From: an uncultured Stenotrophomonas sp.
GTDB taxonomy: Bacteria; Pseudomonadota; Gammaproteobacteria; Xanthomonadales; Xanthomonadaceae
Reading direction: 5' to 3'
Length of the DNA stretch: 64,000 nt
NCBI GenBank assembly: GCA_913775725.1
Contig: CAJYNG010000008.1
Coordinates: forward strand, 124,001-188,000
In this document: piece by piece, positions 50,982 through 60,500 of the stretch
Layout of the letters: every line of letters starts with the position of its first letter
Numbering within the stretch: position 1 is the stretch's first letter
Made by a program: the position numbers and the translations under genes
The notes under the pieces: generated by a model
What the model was told of the DNA's origin: nothing
Databases searched by the model: none
The model's input: the letters and a program-made list of their open reading frames with translations, nothing else

Positions 50982-51602
50982 CTATCGGGTCAGGGCGTCG
51001 AACAGGCGATTGCGGTCCGCGTCGCTCATCGACCAGCTCTGACCGAGCGGGGCCATGCGCACGGATTCGGTCCGGCCGCAGGCCCGGTACTGCCAGATTT
51101 CCGAACCATCGGGTTGGGCTGTCACGTCGATGCCCTCCAGGCGCGCGCACTGCAACCGGGCCAACGCCATCGGCGCGAAGTGCAGCATGTAGTGCTGCAC
51201 CCGGTCGGCCGGCATTGCCGTGCCGGCAGGCAGCGGATGGGCCGGGCCGTACTCGGCGAGCAGGCCAACGCAGGTCGCTGCGGCGGACAGGGGATTTCGA
51301 CCGAAGGCCCGGGAGGCATCCTGCTCCACACCCTTTTCCAGAGCCTTGCCTTCCTTGCTGCTGGCATAGGCCTCGGCGGCCTGTAGTTGCGCGGCGTCGA
51401 GTGTCGACAGCCAGTGCTGGCGACCTTCCTGCAACTGCAGTTTCAGGCCCTGCAGGGTCTTCTGGCAGCGTGCTGCGATCGCCTGCGTCTGCACGAAGTC
51501 CTTCCCACGATCACCGGGCGTCGCGGACGCTGCTGCCGCAGTTGAGGCAACAGCGAGGGCCATGCAGGCGATCACCAGATTCCGTCCCATTCCATTGCGC
51601 AT
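50982..51602 (-). CDS. Exported hypothetical protein
   Basis: Protein of 206 residues with a signal peptide near residues 1-30 (LVIACMALAVASTAAAASAT). It has two to four cysteines in the mature part (AARCQKTL, TCVGLL, QCARLEG, YRACGRTES), probably disulphide-bonded. Helical text such as WLSTLDAAQLQAAEAY dominates the middle. I see no enzyme motif. ATG 51602 is preferred (GAGGT upstream); ATG 51590 is an alternative start. It lies 84 bp from the SnoaL-like gene in the same orientation, so they may be co-transcribed. Confidence 0.72.
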   Translation of the reverse strand: MRNGMGRNLVIACMALAVASTAAAASATPGDRGKDFVQTQAIAARCQKTLQGLKLQLQEGRQHWLSTLDAAQLQAAEAYASSKEGKALEKGVEQDASRAFGRNPLSAAATCVGLLAEYGPAHPLPAGTAMPADRVQHYMLHFAPMALARLQCARLEGIDVTAQPDGSEIWQYRACGRTESVRMAPLGQSWSMSDADRNRLFDALTR

Positions 51603-51767
51603 CCTGCACCTCATGGAGAGTTTGACGGCGCACGCTAGCACGGATGGCGGGCACCGCAACAGGCCGGTTTGACGTTGGGTTGAAGAAGGTCTGCGTGGAT
51701 GATGCGCGGGCGCGCGGTGCAGGATTGGCTCGTGCCGGTTGTGCAGATCGCCGCCACGAACACGGAC

Positions 51768-53204
51768 TCAGCGCGGCACAGCTTCGGCCGGACCGCTCGC
51801 GATCCACCCTCCACCCAGGGACAGGAAAAGATCCACCTGGCGATCGACCCGTTGCGCGCGCGAGGCGGCCAACGCGGACTCGGCATCTGCCAGCGCGGCC
51901 TGGGCCGAGAGCAGGTCCAGGAAATCGATCCTGCCGAACCGGTAGAGCCGCTGCGCCTGCCCGCTGGCTCGCGCCGCGTCCTCGCGCGCCTGCGCCAGGC
52001 TGCGCTCACGTTCAAGTACCTGGGTACAGGCAGAAAGTGCGGTTTCAGTCTCGCGGAGGGCCTGCAGCACGGTGCCGTCAAACGACGCCAGCGCCGCATC
52101 GACATTGGCACCGGCTGCCGCAATGCGGGCCTTGGTGAGGCTGCGGTTGGGCCAGCGCCATGACAGCAACGGTCCGATGCTGGCCCCAAAGCTGTTGGAA
52201 GACAGCAGGTGACTTGCAGCACCGGCTGCGCCGGCCGAAGCTCCCAGCGTTACCTGGGGATAGAGGTTGGCGGTCTCAACGCCGATCAACGCAGACGCCG
52301 CGGCCAGGCTGCGCTCAGCTGCACGTATGTCCGGGCGGCGCTGGATCAGCTGCCAACCGTCGCCGACGGGAAGTCGCTCGCCTGGTTCGGGCGGCTGCTG
52401 GCACGCTGCCGCCTCTTCCGGGTAGTCAGCCGGCACTTTTCCCATCAGTGCCGCCAGCTCGAACAGGCTGGCCTGGCGCTCGGATTCCAGGTGCGGGAGT
52501 GTCGCCGCGCTGCGATTGACGGCGGCACCGGCACGGCTGACATCGAAGTCTGTTCCGCGCCCGCCAGCGGCCAACCGGCGGGTGGCGTCCAGCGTGGCAC
52601 GCTGTGTCGCCAGCACCTGCCGGGTCGCAGCCAAGGTGTGATTGCTGGAGCACACGCGCAGATAGGCACGGGTGACGGCAGCAGCGACGACCACGCGGAC
52701 CTGGTCCCGTGCCGCAGCGACCGCCTCCGCGTTCGCATTCGCGGCTTCGATGCCACGGCGGATGCCGCCTGCAAGATCCAGCGGGTAGGAGAGGTGAAGA
52801 CCCAGCGCATAGGACTGCGGCGCGGCCGACGCCTGGGTGTAGCCACCGGCATGGGTGAGCGTGCCCGATGCGTCCACTTCGGCCTGCACCGAACCGCGCG
52901 CGCGGTACTCCAGCACGGTAGCGCTGGCGCGCCGAAGGTTGGCATCGGCGGCGCGCAGGTCGGTATTGGCCGCCAGTGCTTCGCGTACGTAGGCGTCAAG
53001 CTGGGGGTCGCCATACAGTTGCCACCACCGATCCGGTGGCGCGTTCTGGCTGAACGATGCCTCCTGCACCGAGAGAAACGTCCGCGCGGCCCGCGGGGAG
53101 GCCGCGACCGCATTCGCAGGCAAGTGATAGTCGGGGCCGGACACGCAGGCCGTCATCGGCAGCAGCAGGGCAAGCAGCCCACCACGTACTGTTCGCAAAC
53201 TCAC
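51768..53204 (-). CDS. Outer-membrane efflux lipoprotein (NodT/OprM type)
   Basis: TolC-like outer-membrane channel of 478 residues that would serve the adjacent FUSC pump. The lipobox is LLPMTAC (C20), followed by VSGPDYHLP. The two OEP repeats are visible: AALAANTDLRAADANLRRAS and QRRPDIRAAERSLAAASALI, and ARVSVG-like barrel text RAYLRVCSSN is between them. The start is GTG at 53204, overlapping the membrane-fusion stop by GTGA, which indicates coupling. This is the last gene of the four-gene unit. Confidence 0.88.
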   Translation of the reverse strand: MSLRTVRGGLLALLLPMTACVSGPDYHLPANAVAASPRAARTFLSVQEASFSQNAPPDRWWQLYGDPQLDAYVREALAANTDLRAADANLRRASATVLEYRARGSVQAEVDASGTLTHAGGYTQASAAPQSYALGLHLSYPLDLAGGIRRGIEAANANAEAVAAARDQVRVVVAAAVTRAYLRVCSSNHTLAATRQVLATQRATLDATRRLAAGGRGTDFDVSRAGAAVNRSAATLPHLESERQASLFELAALMGKVPADYPEEAAACQQPPEPGERLPVGDGWQLIQRRPDIRAAERSLAAASALIGVETANLYPQVTLGASAGAAGAASHLLSSNSFGASIGPLLSWRWPNRSLTKARIAAAGANVDAALASFDGTVLQALRETETALSACTQVLERERSLAQAREDAARASGQAQRLYRFGRIDFLDLLSAQAALADAESALAASRAQRVDRQVDLFLSLGGGWIASGPAEAVPR

Positions 53205-54085
53205 TTGCAGGCTCCCTGTGCCGAGGGCGTGATGGTCACATTGGCAGTGCGACCGACGATCAGCCGTGTATCCGGCGGGGCATCATCGATACGGATGCGT
53301 ACCGGGATGCGCTGTGCCAGCCTCACCCAGGTGTAGGTCGGCGCCACGGCGGGCAGCAGGTTGTGCGTGCTTGAGCGCTGATCGTCGGCAATGCCGGCGG
53401 CGATGGTGTCCACGTGTCCGCGGACGTCGCGGTCGTCGCCCATCAGCCGCGCCACGGCAGCATCGCCCTCGGTGATGCAGGCCAGTTTGGTTTCCTCGAA
53501 GTAGCCCTCGATACGCAGGCTGCGGGTGTCGATCAGCGCCAGCGCCTGCGCACCGGGTTGCAGGTAGTCGCCCGCGTGCAGGTCCAGGTTGGTAATGATG
53601 CCATCGGTGGTCGCGCGCACCTCGGTGCGTTGCACGTTGAGCTGGGCAACGCGCTGTTCGGCCCGCGCCTGCGCCAAGGTGGCCAGCTCGGTATCGACCT
53701 TGGCGGCATTGCGTTCGCGTGTTTCCGATGCGACAAGGTTGCCAAGTGCGTTGTCCCGCGTTGATTCGCGGCGGGCCAGCGCCAACGTGGCGCGTGCGCT
53801 GTTGACCGCTGCGTCGGCCTTCTCCAGCGCGGCAGCGAAGCGCGGTTGATCCAGCACCAGCAGCAGCTGTCCGGTGCTGACCCGCTGGTTGTCGTGCACC
53901 AGCACCTGGGTGACCAGTCCCCCCATGTCCGACGCAACGCGCACCACATCGGCGCGCACCCGCCCATCCCGCGTCCATGGGCGCGTTTCGTAACGATTCC
54001 AGATGGAAAGCGCGGCAATGGCGGCAAGCGCGCACACGCCCAGCGTTGCGCTCCAGCGCCCGATGACAGCAAGCAGGTGTTTCAT
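53201..54085 (-). CDS. HlyD-family membrane fusion protein (AaeA-like)
   Basis: Periplasmic adaptor of 294 residues with one N-terminal membrane anchor (LGVCALAAIAALSIW). The biotinyl-lipoyl half is TRDGRVRADVVRVASDMGGL, then VTQVLVHDNQRVSTGQLLLV. The short hairpin ALALARRESTRDN...AEQRVAQLNVQRTEV and RATTDGIITNLDLHAGDYLQ follow. The order after the FUSC and DUF1656 genes matches AaeXAB-type aromatic-acid efflux systems. It links the inner-membrane pump to the outer-membrane factor. Confidence 0.9.
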   Translation of the reverse strand: MKHLLAVIGRWSATLGVCALAAIAALSIWNRYETRPWTRDGRVRADVVRVASDMGGLVTQVLVHDNQRVSTGQLLLVLDQPRFAAALEKADAAVNSARATLALARRESTRDNALGNLVASETRERNAAKVDTELATLAQARAEQRVAQLNVQRTEVRATTDGIITNLDLHAGDYLQPGAQALALIDTRSLRIEGYFEETKLACITEGDAAVARLMGDDRDVRGHVDTIAAGIADDQRSSTHNLLPAVAPTYTWVRLAQRIPVRIRIDDAPPDTRLIVGRTANVTITPSAQGACK

Positions 54086-54086
54086 T

Positions 54087-54296
54087 TCATTTCTCGAGCA
54101 GGGGCGAGAGCCGGATCATCAGCTCCGCCAGGATCACGAACAGGGACAGGCCCACCAGTGGCCGTGCGGCGAACAACCGGTACAGACCGAGGCTGGCGAG
54201 CAGGCGTGAGGTCAGCATCGACAGCGCCAGCGCGGCGGCAGCCACGGCGAGCAGGCCGGGGATCAGCACGCCATCAATGGAAATATCAGAAAACAT
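54087..54296 (-). CDS. DUF1656 small membrane protein (AaeX-like)
   Basis: Membrane protein of 69 residues with two hydrophobic segments (LIPGLLAVAAAALALSML and PLVGLSLFVILAELMIRL). It lies between the FUSC gene and the adaptor with only 1-2 bp gaps. This position and size are those of AaeX in E. coli. It is too short to be seen as a separate gene in a larger spurious reading frame, but the ATG at 54296 and the conserved MFSDISIDG start support it. Confidence 0.85.
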   Translation of the reverse strand: MFSDISIDGVLIPGLLAVAAAALALSMLTSRLLASLGLYRLFAARPLVGLSLFVILAELMIRLSPLLEK

Positions 54297-54298
54297 GG

Positions 54299-56269
54299 TC
54301 AGTGCCGATGGGTGAGCAAGGGGGCCAGCAGGTCGCGGCGCAACCCGCAGAGCAGGTGCAGCAGATGCCCTCGATCGGCCTCGCTGATGGCTGTCGCGGC
54401 CTCGCGCATGCAGTCCAACAGTTCCAGAAGATGGGCGTCGACACTGCGTGGCGCGTGGGCGCGGCCCATGAAATGTGCGGCGACGCGTTCGATCAGCGCC
54501 GCATGAAGCGCCCGAACGTGCGGGTTCTCCAGGCACTTGTCCAGAGCACGGAGTTGGCAGGATGCACGTGCCGCGCGAACGTCCGCAAACAACGCTCGCA
54601 GGTCGTGTGCTGCGTTGGAACGGCCCTGCAACCTGGGAGCGAGCAGCCCGATTCGATCCAGCATGCGGCTGAGCCAGGCGCGGGTCACATCGCCTTTTCC
54701 GGCGGCGTGTCGTGCGATGTCCCGATGGACCGAACGCTCCAACCGTGCGCGGTTGCGGCCCGCATCGGCGGTCTGGAACAACTGCATGATGCACAGTGCC
54801 ACCGCCGTGCCGACGAACAACGCAACGCTGTTGTTGAGTGCGCCGACGATGTTGACCGCATTGGTCGCGCCCAGGCCGGCGATGAGCGGAAACGTCAGCA
54901 CCACGCCCAGCGCAGCCATGATGAAGGCTGGCCTGGCCAGGAACGATCCGCACAGCAGCAGCACCGGCGCGAGCGCGGCAATCAGGCCGGTTATATCGGA
55001 CAACGCGGGGAAGATCAGCAGGCCGTAGAGCAGGCCGACGGCAACGCCGATGCACGATCCCACCAGATAGCGCATCACATGCGGTGCCGGCGCTTCGAGG
55101 GTGCCGAACAGGACGCATGCAGTGCCGATGATCGACACCGCCGTGGCGCCCTCCGACCAGCCGGTAATAATCCACAGTACGCAGCTCAGCAGGATGCCCA
55201 TGAACGCGCCCAGCGCGCTGCGCGCGGCGATCCTGTGATCCCGGTGAATCACTACGCCCTGCCCATTCCGCGCAAGACGGTCAGGTACCTGCAGGCGCCA
55301 GTCGGGACGGGCAGTGTGCAGTTGCGCCTGCAGCACGCGGCAGTCGGCGTGGGCGAGGTCGAGTTCAGCCCGTTGCGTGGCGAGGCCGGTCTGCAGCAGG
55401 TCGCGCCAGCCCGTTGCATCCATGGCGCCGGTCTGCGGTGAACGCAGCCATGCGATGGAATCCTCCATCGCACTGGACAGCATCAGTACGTCCAGCATCC
55501 GGTCATGCAGGGCACGCAGGATCTGCACCTGGGCCACACCGTCGGCGCTGTCGAAGGGCAGGTGGATCGACAGTACATGCAGCTCGAGCAGGTCGGCTGC
55601 CACTTTCGAGCGGTCCGACGCCAGCACCGTGTCCGATGCACCGGCGCGCATGTCGCGTGTCCATCGTTCCGCATCATCCAGTACGGCAGCAACCCGCGCG
55701 TGCACGCGCATCGAGACCCGGCGCGGCAGCACCAACCCATGTACCAGCGTGGCGGCCAGGATACCGATGGAGATTTCCTGCACCCGCGTGATGGCAATGG
55801 TGAACACCTCTCCCGGCACCATCACCGCAGGAAAACCAATCAGACTGGTGGTATAGCCGGCCAGCAGGAACGCGTACGCACGTGGCGTGCGGTCGAGCAT
55901 CGCCAGGTACAGGCACAGCGCCATCCACGTGGCGAGCGCGGCGCTCAGCACCAAGGGCGCATTGGCGAAGCGTGGCACCAGCGCGACGGTGGCGATGGCC
56001 CCACCCACGGTACCGAGCAGGCGGAACAGACCTCGGCTGAGGGTTGCGCCGGACAGCGGCTGCGACACCAGATAGACCGTGCCGATCACCCAGAACGGGC
56101 GGTTCAGGCCGATCCGCAGAGAGACATACAGCCCCAGCGACGCGGCGAGCAGGCATTTGAGCGAGAACAGCACCGCCTCCTGGTCGGTCCTGAGGGCAGG
56201 GCTTTTCAACCGGGCAAATGCCTGGAGCAGGTGGGGGAGGAACGGGCTGGGGGCGTGCATGCGGCTCAT
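54299..56269 (-). CDS. FUSC-family inner-membrane efflux pump
   Basis: Aromatic-compound efflux protein of 656 residues (fusaric acid resistance/AaeB family). Two membrane blocks are visible: residues ~35-200 (LFSLKCLLAASLGLYVSLRI, FWVIGTVYLVSQPLSGATLS) and ~350-520 (AARSALGAFMGILLSCVLWI, APHVMRYLVGSCIGVAVGLL). The blocks flank a cytoplasmic helical region. It is the first gene of a FUSC-DUF1656-HlyD-OMF operon. The regulator beside it is AraC-type, whereas the S. maltophilia FuaABC pump is controlled by a LysR protein, so I do not call this fuaA. Confidence 0.9.
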   Translation of the reverse strand: MSRMHAPSPFLPHLLQAFARLKSPALRTDQEAVLFSLKCLLAASLGLYVSLRIGLNRPFWVIGTVYLVSQPLSGATLSRGLFRLLGTVGGAIATVALVPRFANAPLVLSAALATWMALCLYLAMLDRTPRAYAFLLAGYTTSLIGFPAVMVPGEVFTIAITRVQEISIGILAATLVHGLVLPRRVSMRVHARVAAVLDDAERWTRDMRAGASDTVLASDRSKVAADLLELHVLSIHLPFDSADGVAQVQILRALHDRMLDVLMLSSAMEDSIAWLRSPQTGAMDATGWRDLLQTGLATQRAELDLAHADCRVLQAQLHTARPDWRLQVPDRLARNGQGVVIHRDHRIAARSALGAFMGILLSCVLWIITGWSEGATAVSIIGTACVLFGTLEAPAPHVMRYLVGSCIGVAVGLLYGLLIFPALSDITGLIAALAPVLLLCGSFLARPAFIMAALGVVLTFPLIAGLGATNAVNIVGALNNSVALFVGTAVALCIMQLFQTADAGRNRARLERSVHRDIARHAAGKGDVTRAWLSRMLDRIGLLAPRLQGRSNAAHDLRALFADVRAARASCQLRALDKCLENPHVRALHAALIERVAAHFMGRAHAPRSVDAHLLELLDCMREAATAISEADRGHLLHLLCGLRRDLLAPLLTHRH

Positions 56270-56339
56270 GCTAGTGATCGGCCGGCATGGCGAATTTCGC
56301 TACAATGACAACCAATCGCTAAAACCGGTCAATGTGAGA

Positions 56340-57134
56340 ATGGCTCGCATTTCGCTCCCCGGCTTTGACCTGGACCCGGACGAGACCGATCGCCCGGCGG
56401 TCGCCAGCCGCCTGCAGGTGGCCGAGCACGACGCGGAAATTCCGGTGCACGAGCACCGCAAGGGCCAGCTGATTCTTGCGCTGCATGGCGCGGTGACCTG
56501 CGAAGTGGCCAATGCGTTGTGGATCGTGCCGCCCCAGTGTGGCGTCTGGATTCCGGGTGGCATGCCGCACAGCAACCGCGCCACCGCCAACGCGCGCCTG
56601 TGCTACCTGTTCGTCGAGCCCGGCATCGTCGATCTGCCCATGCAATGCGTGACGCTGGCGATCTCCCCGATGCTGCGCGAGATGATCCTGCACCTGGCCG
56701 ACGCGCCGCTGGACTACCCGCATGGCAGCCACGCCGACCGGCTGGCGCGCGTGTTGCTGGACGAGCTGGTACAGATGCCGGCCGAGCACCTGTCGTTGCC
56801 GGTCAGCCATCACCCGAAGGTGCGTGCGCTGGCTGCGGCGCTGTCGGCGGATCCGGCAGACCGCAGCACCATCGGCCAGTGGGCCGTGCGTCTGGCCCTG
56901 GGCGAGCGCACGTTGACCCGGCTCATCGAACGGGAAACGGGATTGTCCTTCGGGCGCTGGCGGCAGCAGCTGCACCTGCTCATCGCCATTCGGGAACTTG
57001 CCGCGGGTGCACCGGTACAACGCGTTTCCGAGACGCTGGGCTATGAGTCGGTGACGGCCTTCATCACGATGTTCAAGAAAGCGCTTGGCCTTTCCCCGGC
57101 GCGGTACCTCGCGGTGCGCCTGCGAGGGCAGTAG
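56340..57134 (+). CDS. AraC-family transcriptional regulator with cupin sensor
   Basis: Regulator of 264 residues. The N-terminal cupin half has HDAEIPVHEHRKGQLILALH and VPPQCGVWIPGGMPHSNRAT, the latter the common metal/ligand-binding barrel strand. The C-terminal AraC DNA-binding domain has two HTHs: WAVRLALGERTLTRLIERET and APVQRVSETLGYESVTAFIT, then FKKALGLSPARYLA. It diverges from the FUSC operon by 70 bp and is the probable activator or repressor of it in response to an aromatic substrate. The ATG at 56340 follows a short leader; no clear operator is seen in the gap. Confidence 0.87.
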   Translation: MARISLPGFDLDPDETDRPAVASRLQVAEHDAEIPVHEHRKGQLILALHGAVTCEVANALWIVPPQCGVWIPGGMPHSNRATANARLCYLFVEPGIVDLPMQCVTLAISPMLREMILHLADAPLDYPHGSHADRLARVLLDELVQMPAEHLSLPVSHHPKVRALAAALSADPADRSTIGQWAVRLALGERTLTRLIERETGLSFGRWRQQLHLLIAIRELAAGAPVQRVSETLGYESVTAFITMFKKALGLSPARYLAVRLRGQ

Positions 57135-57151
57135 CGGGGAACAACGGGCGA

Positions 57152-57171
57152 AGCCGTTGCCCGGAACGGCT
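57152..57171. terminator. Short hairpin after the AraC gene
   Basis: AGCCGTT-GCCCGG-AACGGCT forms a 7-bp stem beginning 18 bp after the AraC stop. It lacks a T-tract and is a weak terminator candidate. Its right arm touches the end of the hydrolase remnant. Confidence 0.4.
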
Positions 57172-57300
57172 ACTTCGCGGTGTCGGAGACCGATTGAATC
57201 GCGGCCACCACCGCAGCAGGGTCCTCGCGCTGGAGGGTGTGGCCGGTTGCCAGGTAGCGGTGCGAGCCACGCGTGAAGCCCGAGAAGAGCAGGGCGTGTG
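57170..57300 (-). pseudogene. C-terminal remnant of an alpha/beta hydrolase gene
   Basis: The last ~43 codons read HALLFSGFTRGSHRYLATGH, TLQREDPAAVVAAI and then QSVSDTAK followed by TAG. GTGHTLQREDPAAV-type text carrying the catalytic His is typical of the end of alpha/beta hydrolases. Upstream of about 57300 the frame continues into sequence with no relation to that fold, so the gene has lost its 5' part, including the nucleophile elbow. It marks a likely junction where the toxin island was inserted. The rest of the 440-bp gap up to 57574 shows no gene that I can support. Confidence 0.55.
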
Positions 57301-57574
57301 CGGCAGTTGTGCTGCTAGTGTTGTGAGCTATGAACACGGCCTCCCTGTAGAAGAAGTCATGGGAGCGGGGCGTAGGCCGCTGAATGGCCACGGATGCTTG
57401 AATCTGTGACCGGTTACGCGACTCCACACTTGAATATGCAAGCGTCCTCAACGATAAAGGCGGCATGTGGCACCGCCGCATTCCGGACCAGGGACGATCC
57501 GAAGCATGACGCGGGGAACACCTCCGCGTTCTCGTTCCCGCCGGCGCTGTGTTCGTCCAGGAAGGAGAACAGGG

Positions 57575-60500
57575 ATGTTGGAACGACTGAAGACCATTTC
57601 GTGTGCCGTGCTGGCGATTGTTGCGGTCGGCGGCTTCGCCCCTGCAGTGGCACAGGCGCAGGAAAGCAAGATTACCTGGCGCATTTCGCAGCCCGGCGGC
57701 GATGCGACGCAGTACAAGACTCAACAGGCGGCGGTAACTGCCATCAAGAACCTGCCGGCGCCCAGCCCGTTCCCGCCGGAGTTCCAGTTCGGCTGGCAGT
57801 CTGTCGACAAGATCAAGTCGAAAGTCGTGGACTTGAACGGAAACACGTCGATTACCTACTGGATGGGGAAGTCGCAGCCCTCCGACCCGGACTGGTCCTA
57901 TATAGGGCGTGACATATTTCCGACGGAAGAGGCGATGGTTGCCGATTTTCTTGCGGACGAACAAGCCAGCAATCCCGTGTGCCCCGGGGCAGCGGTAACT
58001 CCGTCAGGCGAGTGGTTTGCGGCGTCGCCCGATCAGGAAGGTGTCATTGAGTCACGCTACTACGATCTGACTTCAATGGTTGGCAACAATACGGCTGAAT
58101 CGCCCTGCGTGCCGTATACCGGAACGGTGGCGGTCGCGCGTACCCGGCGCTTGAATTGCCCGATTCCTCTTACGCAGTGGTCCAACACACACAACGCCTG
58201 CGTCAGCGAGGAATTCGTTGCAACCATTACCTCGAAGTCGCAGAAGTGCGACAAGGACAGCGCGGGTCCGAGTTGTCCTTCGACAGAAAAAGGTGAGGAG
58301 GCAAACAACGCGCCTTGCGACGGCACCGTAGGCAATCCGTGCGACGTCAAAACGGGCGAGAAATACGAAATCGCGCAGGACTTCGATCTGGGCTGGATCG
58401 CGCTGACGCGGTTCTATCACTCTGGCATCTCCACGTCCTCCGGCGGCTTCGGCTATGGCTGGACCCATTCGCTGGGCGCCCACCTGGCACTGGACGGCGT
58501 TGACAGTGTGGGCATCATTGAAAGCACCGGTTTCCAGCGCGCATTCAAGAAGATCGGCCAAGCCTATGAAGCGGACGACGACAGTGGTGACCGTCTGGTC
58601 CAGAACAGCAACTGGACACTGTACTCGGCAAATTCCATCTCTACCTTCGGCGCGGACGGGCGTCTTGCCGCCAAGCGCTTCCCGGATGGCACGTCGCTGA
58701 CCTACATCTATGACGACAGCGACCGCCTTGCAGCCGTCACCCACAGCAGTGGCCGCACGCTGGAGTTCGTTTACCCGTCCAACGACTATGAGGCGCTGAT
58801 CAGTTCGGTGCTGGTCGAAGGCATTGCGCTCGCCGCCTATACCTACACGCCGCAGAACCAGGTCGCCACGGTGACCTATGCGGGTGGCGGTGTGCGCACG
58901 TATCACTACGAGAACCAGGACTTCCACCAGCATCTGACCGGCATCACGGCGGAGGACGGGCGTCGCTACAGCACTTTTACCTATGATTCCGACGGTCGTG
59001 TCATTTCCAGTCAGCACGCCGGCGGTGCCGATGGCGTGACGCTGGCCTATAGCCCCAACGGCGGTGCGGTCGTGACGGACGCGCTGGGGCGGCAGACCGA
59101 CTACACCCTGACGCCCGGCGGCGATACCGCCCCGTCGCGCAAGGTGACCGGCCTGACCGATTCGCAGGGAACCGTCAGCCGGACCTACTACGACCAGAGT
59201 GTCGACTTCCGCCGGCGCCTGGATACCTACACTGATCGTCGCGGCATCCAGACCAAGCACACCTATGCGCAGGGTACCGATGCGGTGAGCGGCCGTGCCG
59301 TCAGCATCCATACCGTGACCGAAGCGGTCGGCTTGCCCGAGCAGCGTGTGGTGACCACGGCGCGCGACGTCGAAACCAATGCGGTACTGACCACCCGGAT
59401 CGGCAATCGTGAAACCCGAACGTCCTTCAATGGCCGGCGCCAGCCGACAACCAACACGGTGACCGACATCGCGTCCGGTCAGACGCGAATCACCAGCTAC
59501 ACGTATTGCGAAGCTGCGGACGTGGCTGCGGCAGGGAGCTGCCCTGTGGAAGGGCTGCTGAAGAGCGTGGATGGTCCGCGCACGGATGTGGTTGATGCCG
59601 TTACCTACGCCTACTATCCGGCGGATGATGCGGGATGCGCGACCAGCGGTGCCTGCAGCTATCGCAAGGGCGACCTGCGCAGCGTGACCAATGCGCTGGG
59701 CCAGACGGTCGAGACGCTGGCCTACGACGCGTTCGGTAGGCCGTTGTCGGTCAAGGATGCCAACGGGGTTGTGACCGACTACACCTACCATGCCCGCGGC
59801 TGGCCGACCTCGGTCACCGTGCGCGGTGCCGCCACAGCCGAGAATCGGGTCACCCAGATCAGCTACTGGCCGACCGGCCAGGTGCAACAGGTCACCGAGC
59901 CTGACGGCAGCAGCGTTACCTATGTCTATGACGCCGCCCAGCGGCTGACGGATATCGCCGACAACGCCGGCAACACCATCCACTACACGCTGGACAACGC
60001 CGGCAACCGCCTCAAGGAAGACACGCTGGATACTGGCGGCACCCTGCGTCGCACCCTGGCACGGACGTTCAACACGCTCGGCCAGCTGACCGCACTGAAG
60101 GACGCGAGCAATCACGCCACCGGCTTTGCCTACGATGCGAACGGCAACCCGCAGACCGTGACCGACGCCCTGCAGCGCGTGACCAGCCAGCAGTACGATC
60201 CGCTCAACCGACTGGCGCAGACCCTGCAGGATGTCGGCGGCGTGGCGGCGGAGATCCGCAGCCAGTACAACGCGCTGGACCAGGTCACCCAGGTCACCGA
60301 CCCGAAAGGCCTGCATACGACCTATGCCTACAACGGGTTCGGTGACCTGACCGGGCAGGTCAGCCCGGACAGTGGCGCCAGCAGCTTCACCGTGGACGCC
60401 GCCGGCAACCGCAAGACGGCCACCGATGCACGCGGCGTCACCGCCACCTATCACTACGATGCGCTCAACCGCCTGATCGGCATTGCCTATCCAGACCCCA

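Noticed and set aside
51768-56269. Naming the FUSC operon fuaABC
   Set aside because: The known S. maltophilia fusaric acid pump is reported with a LysR regulator; here the neighbour is AraC-type and a DUF1656 gene is inserted, so identity is not established.
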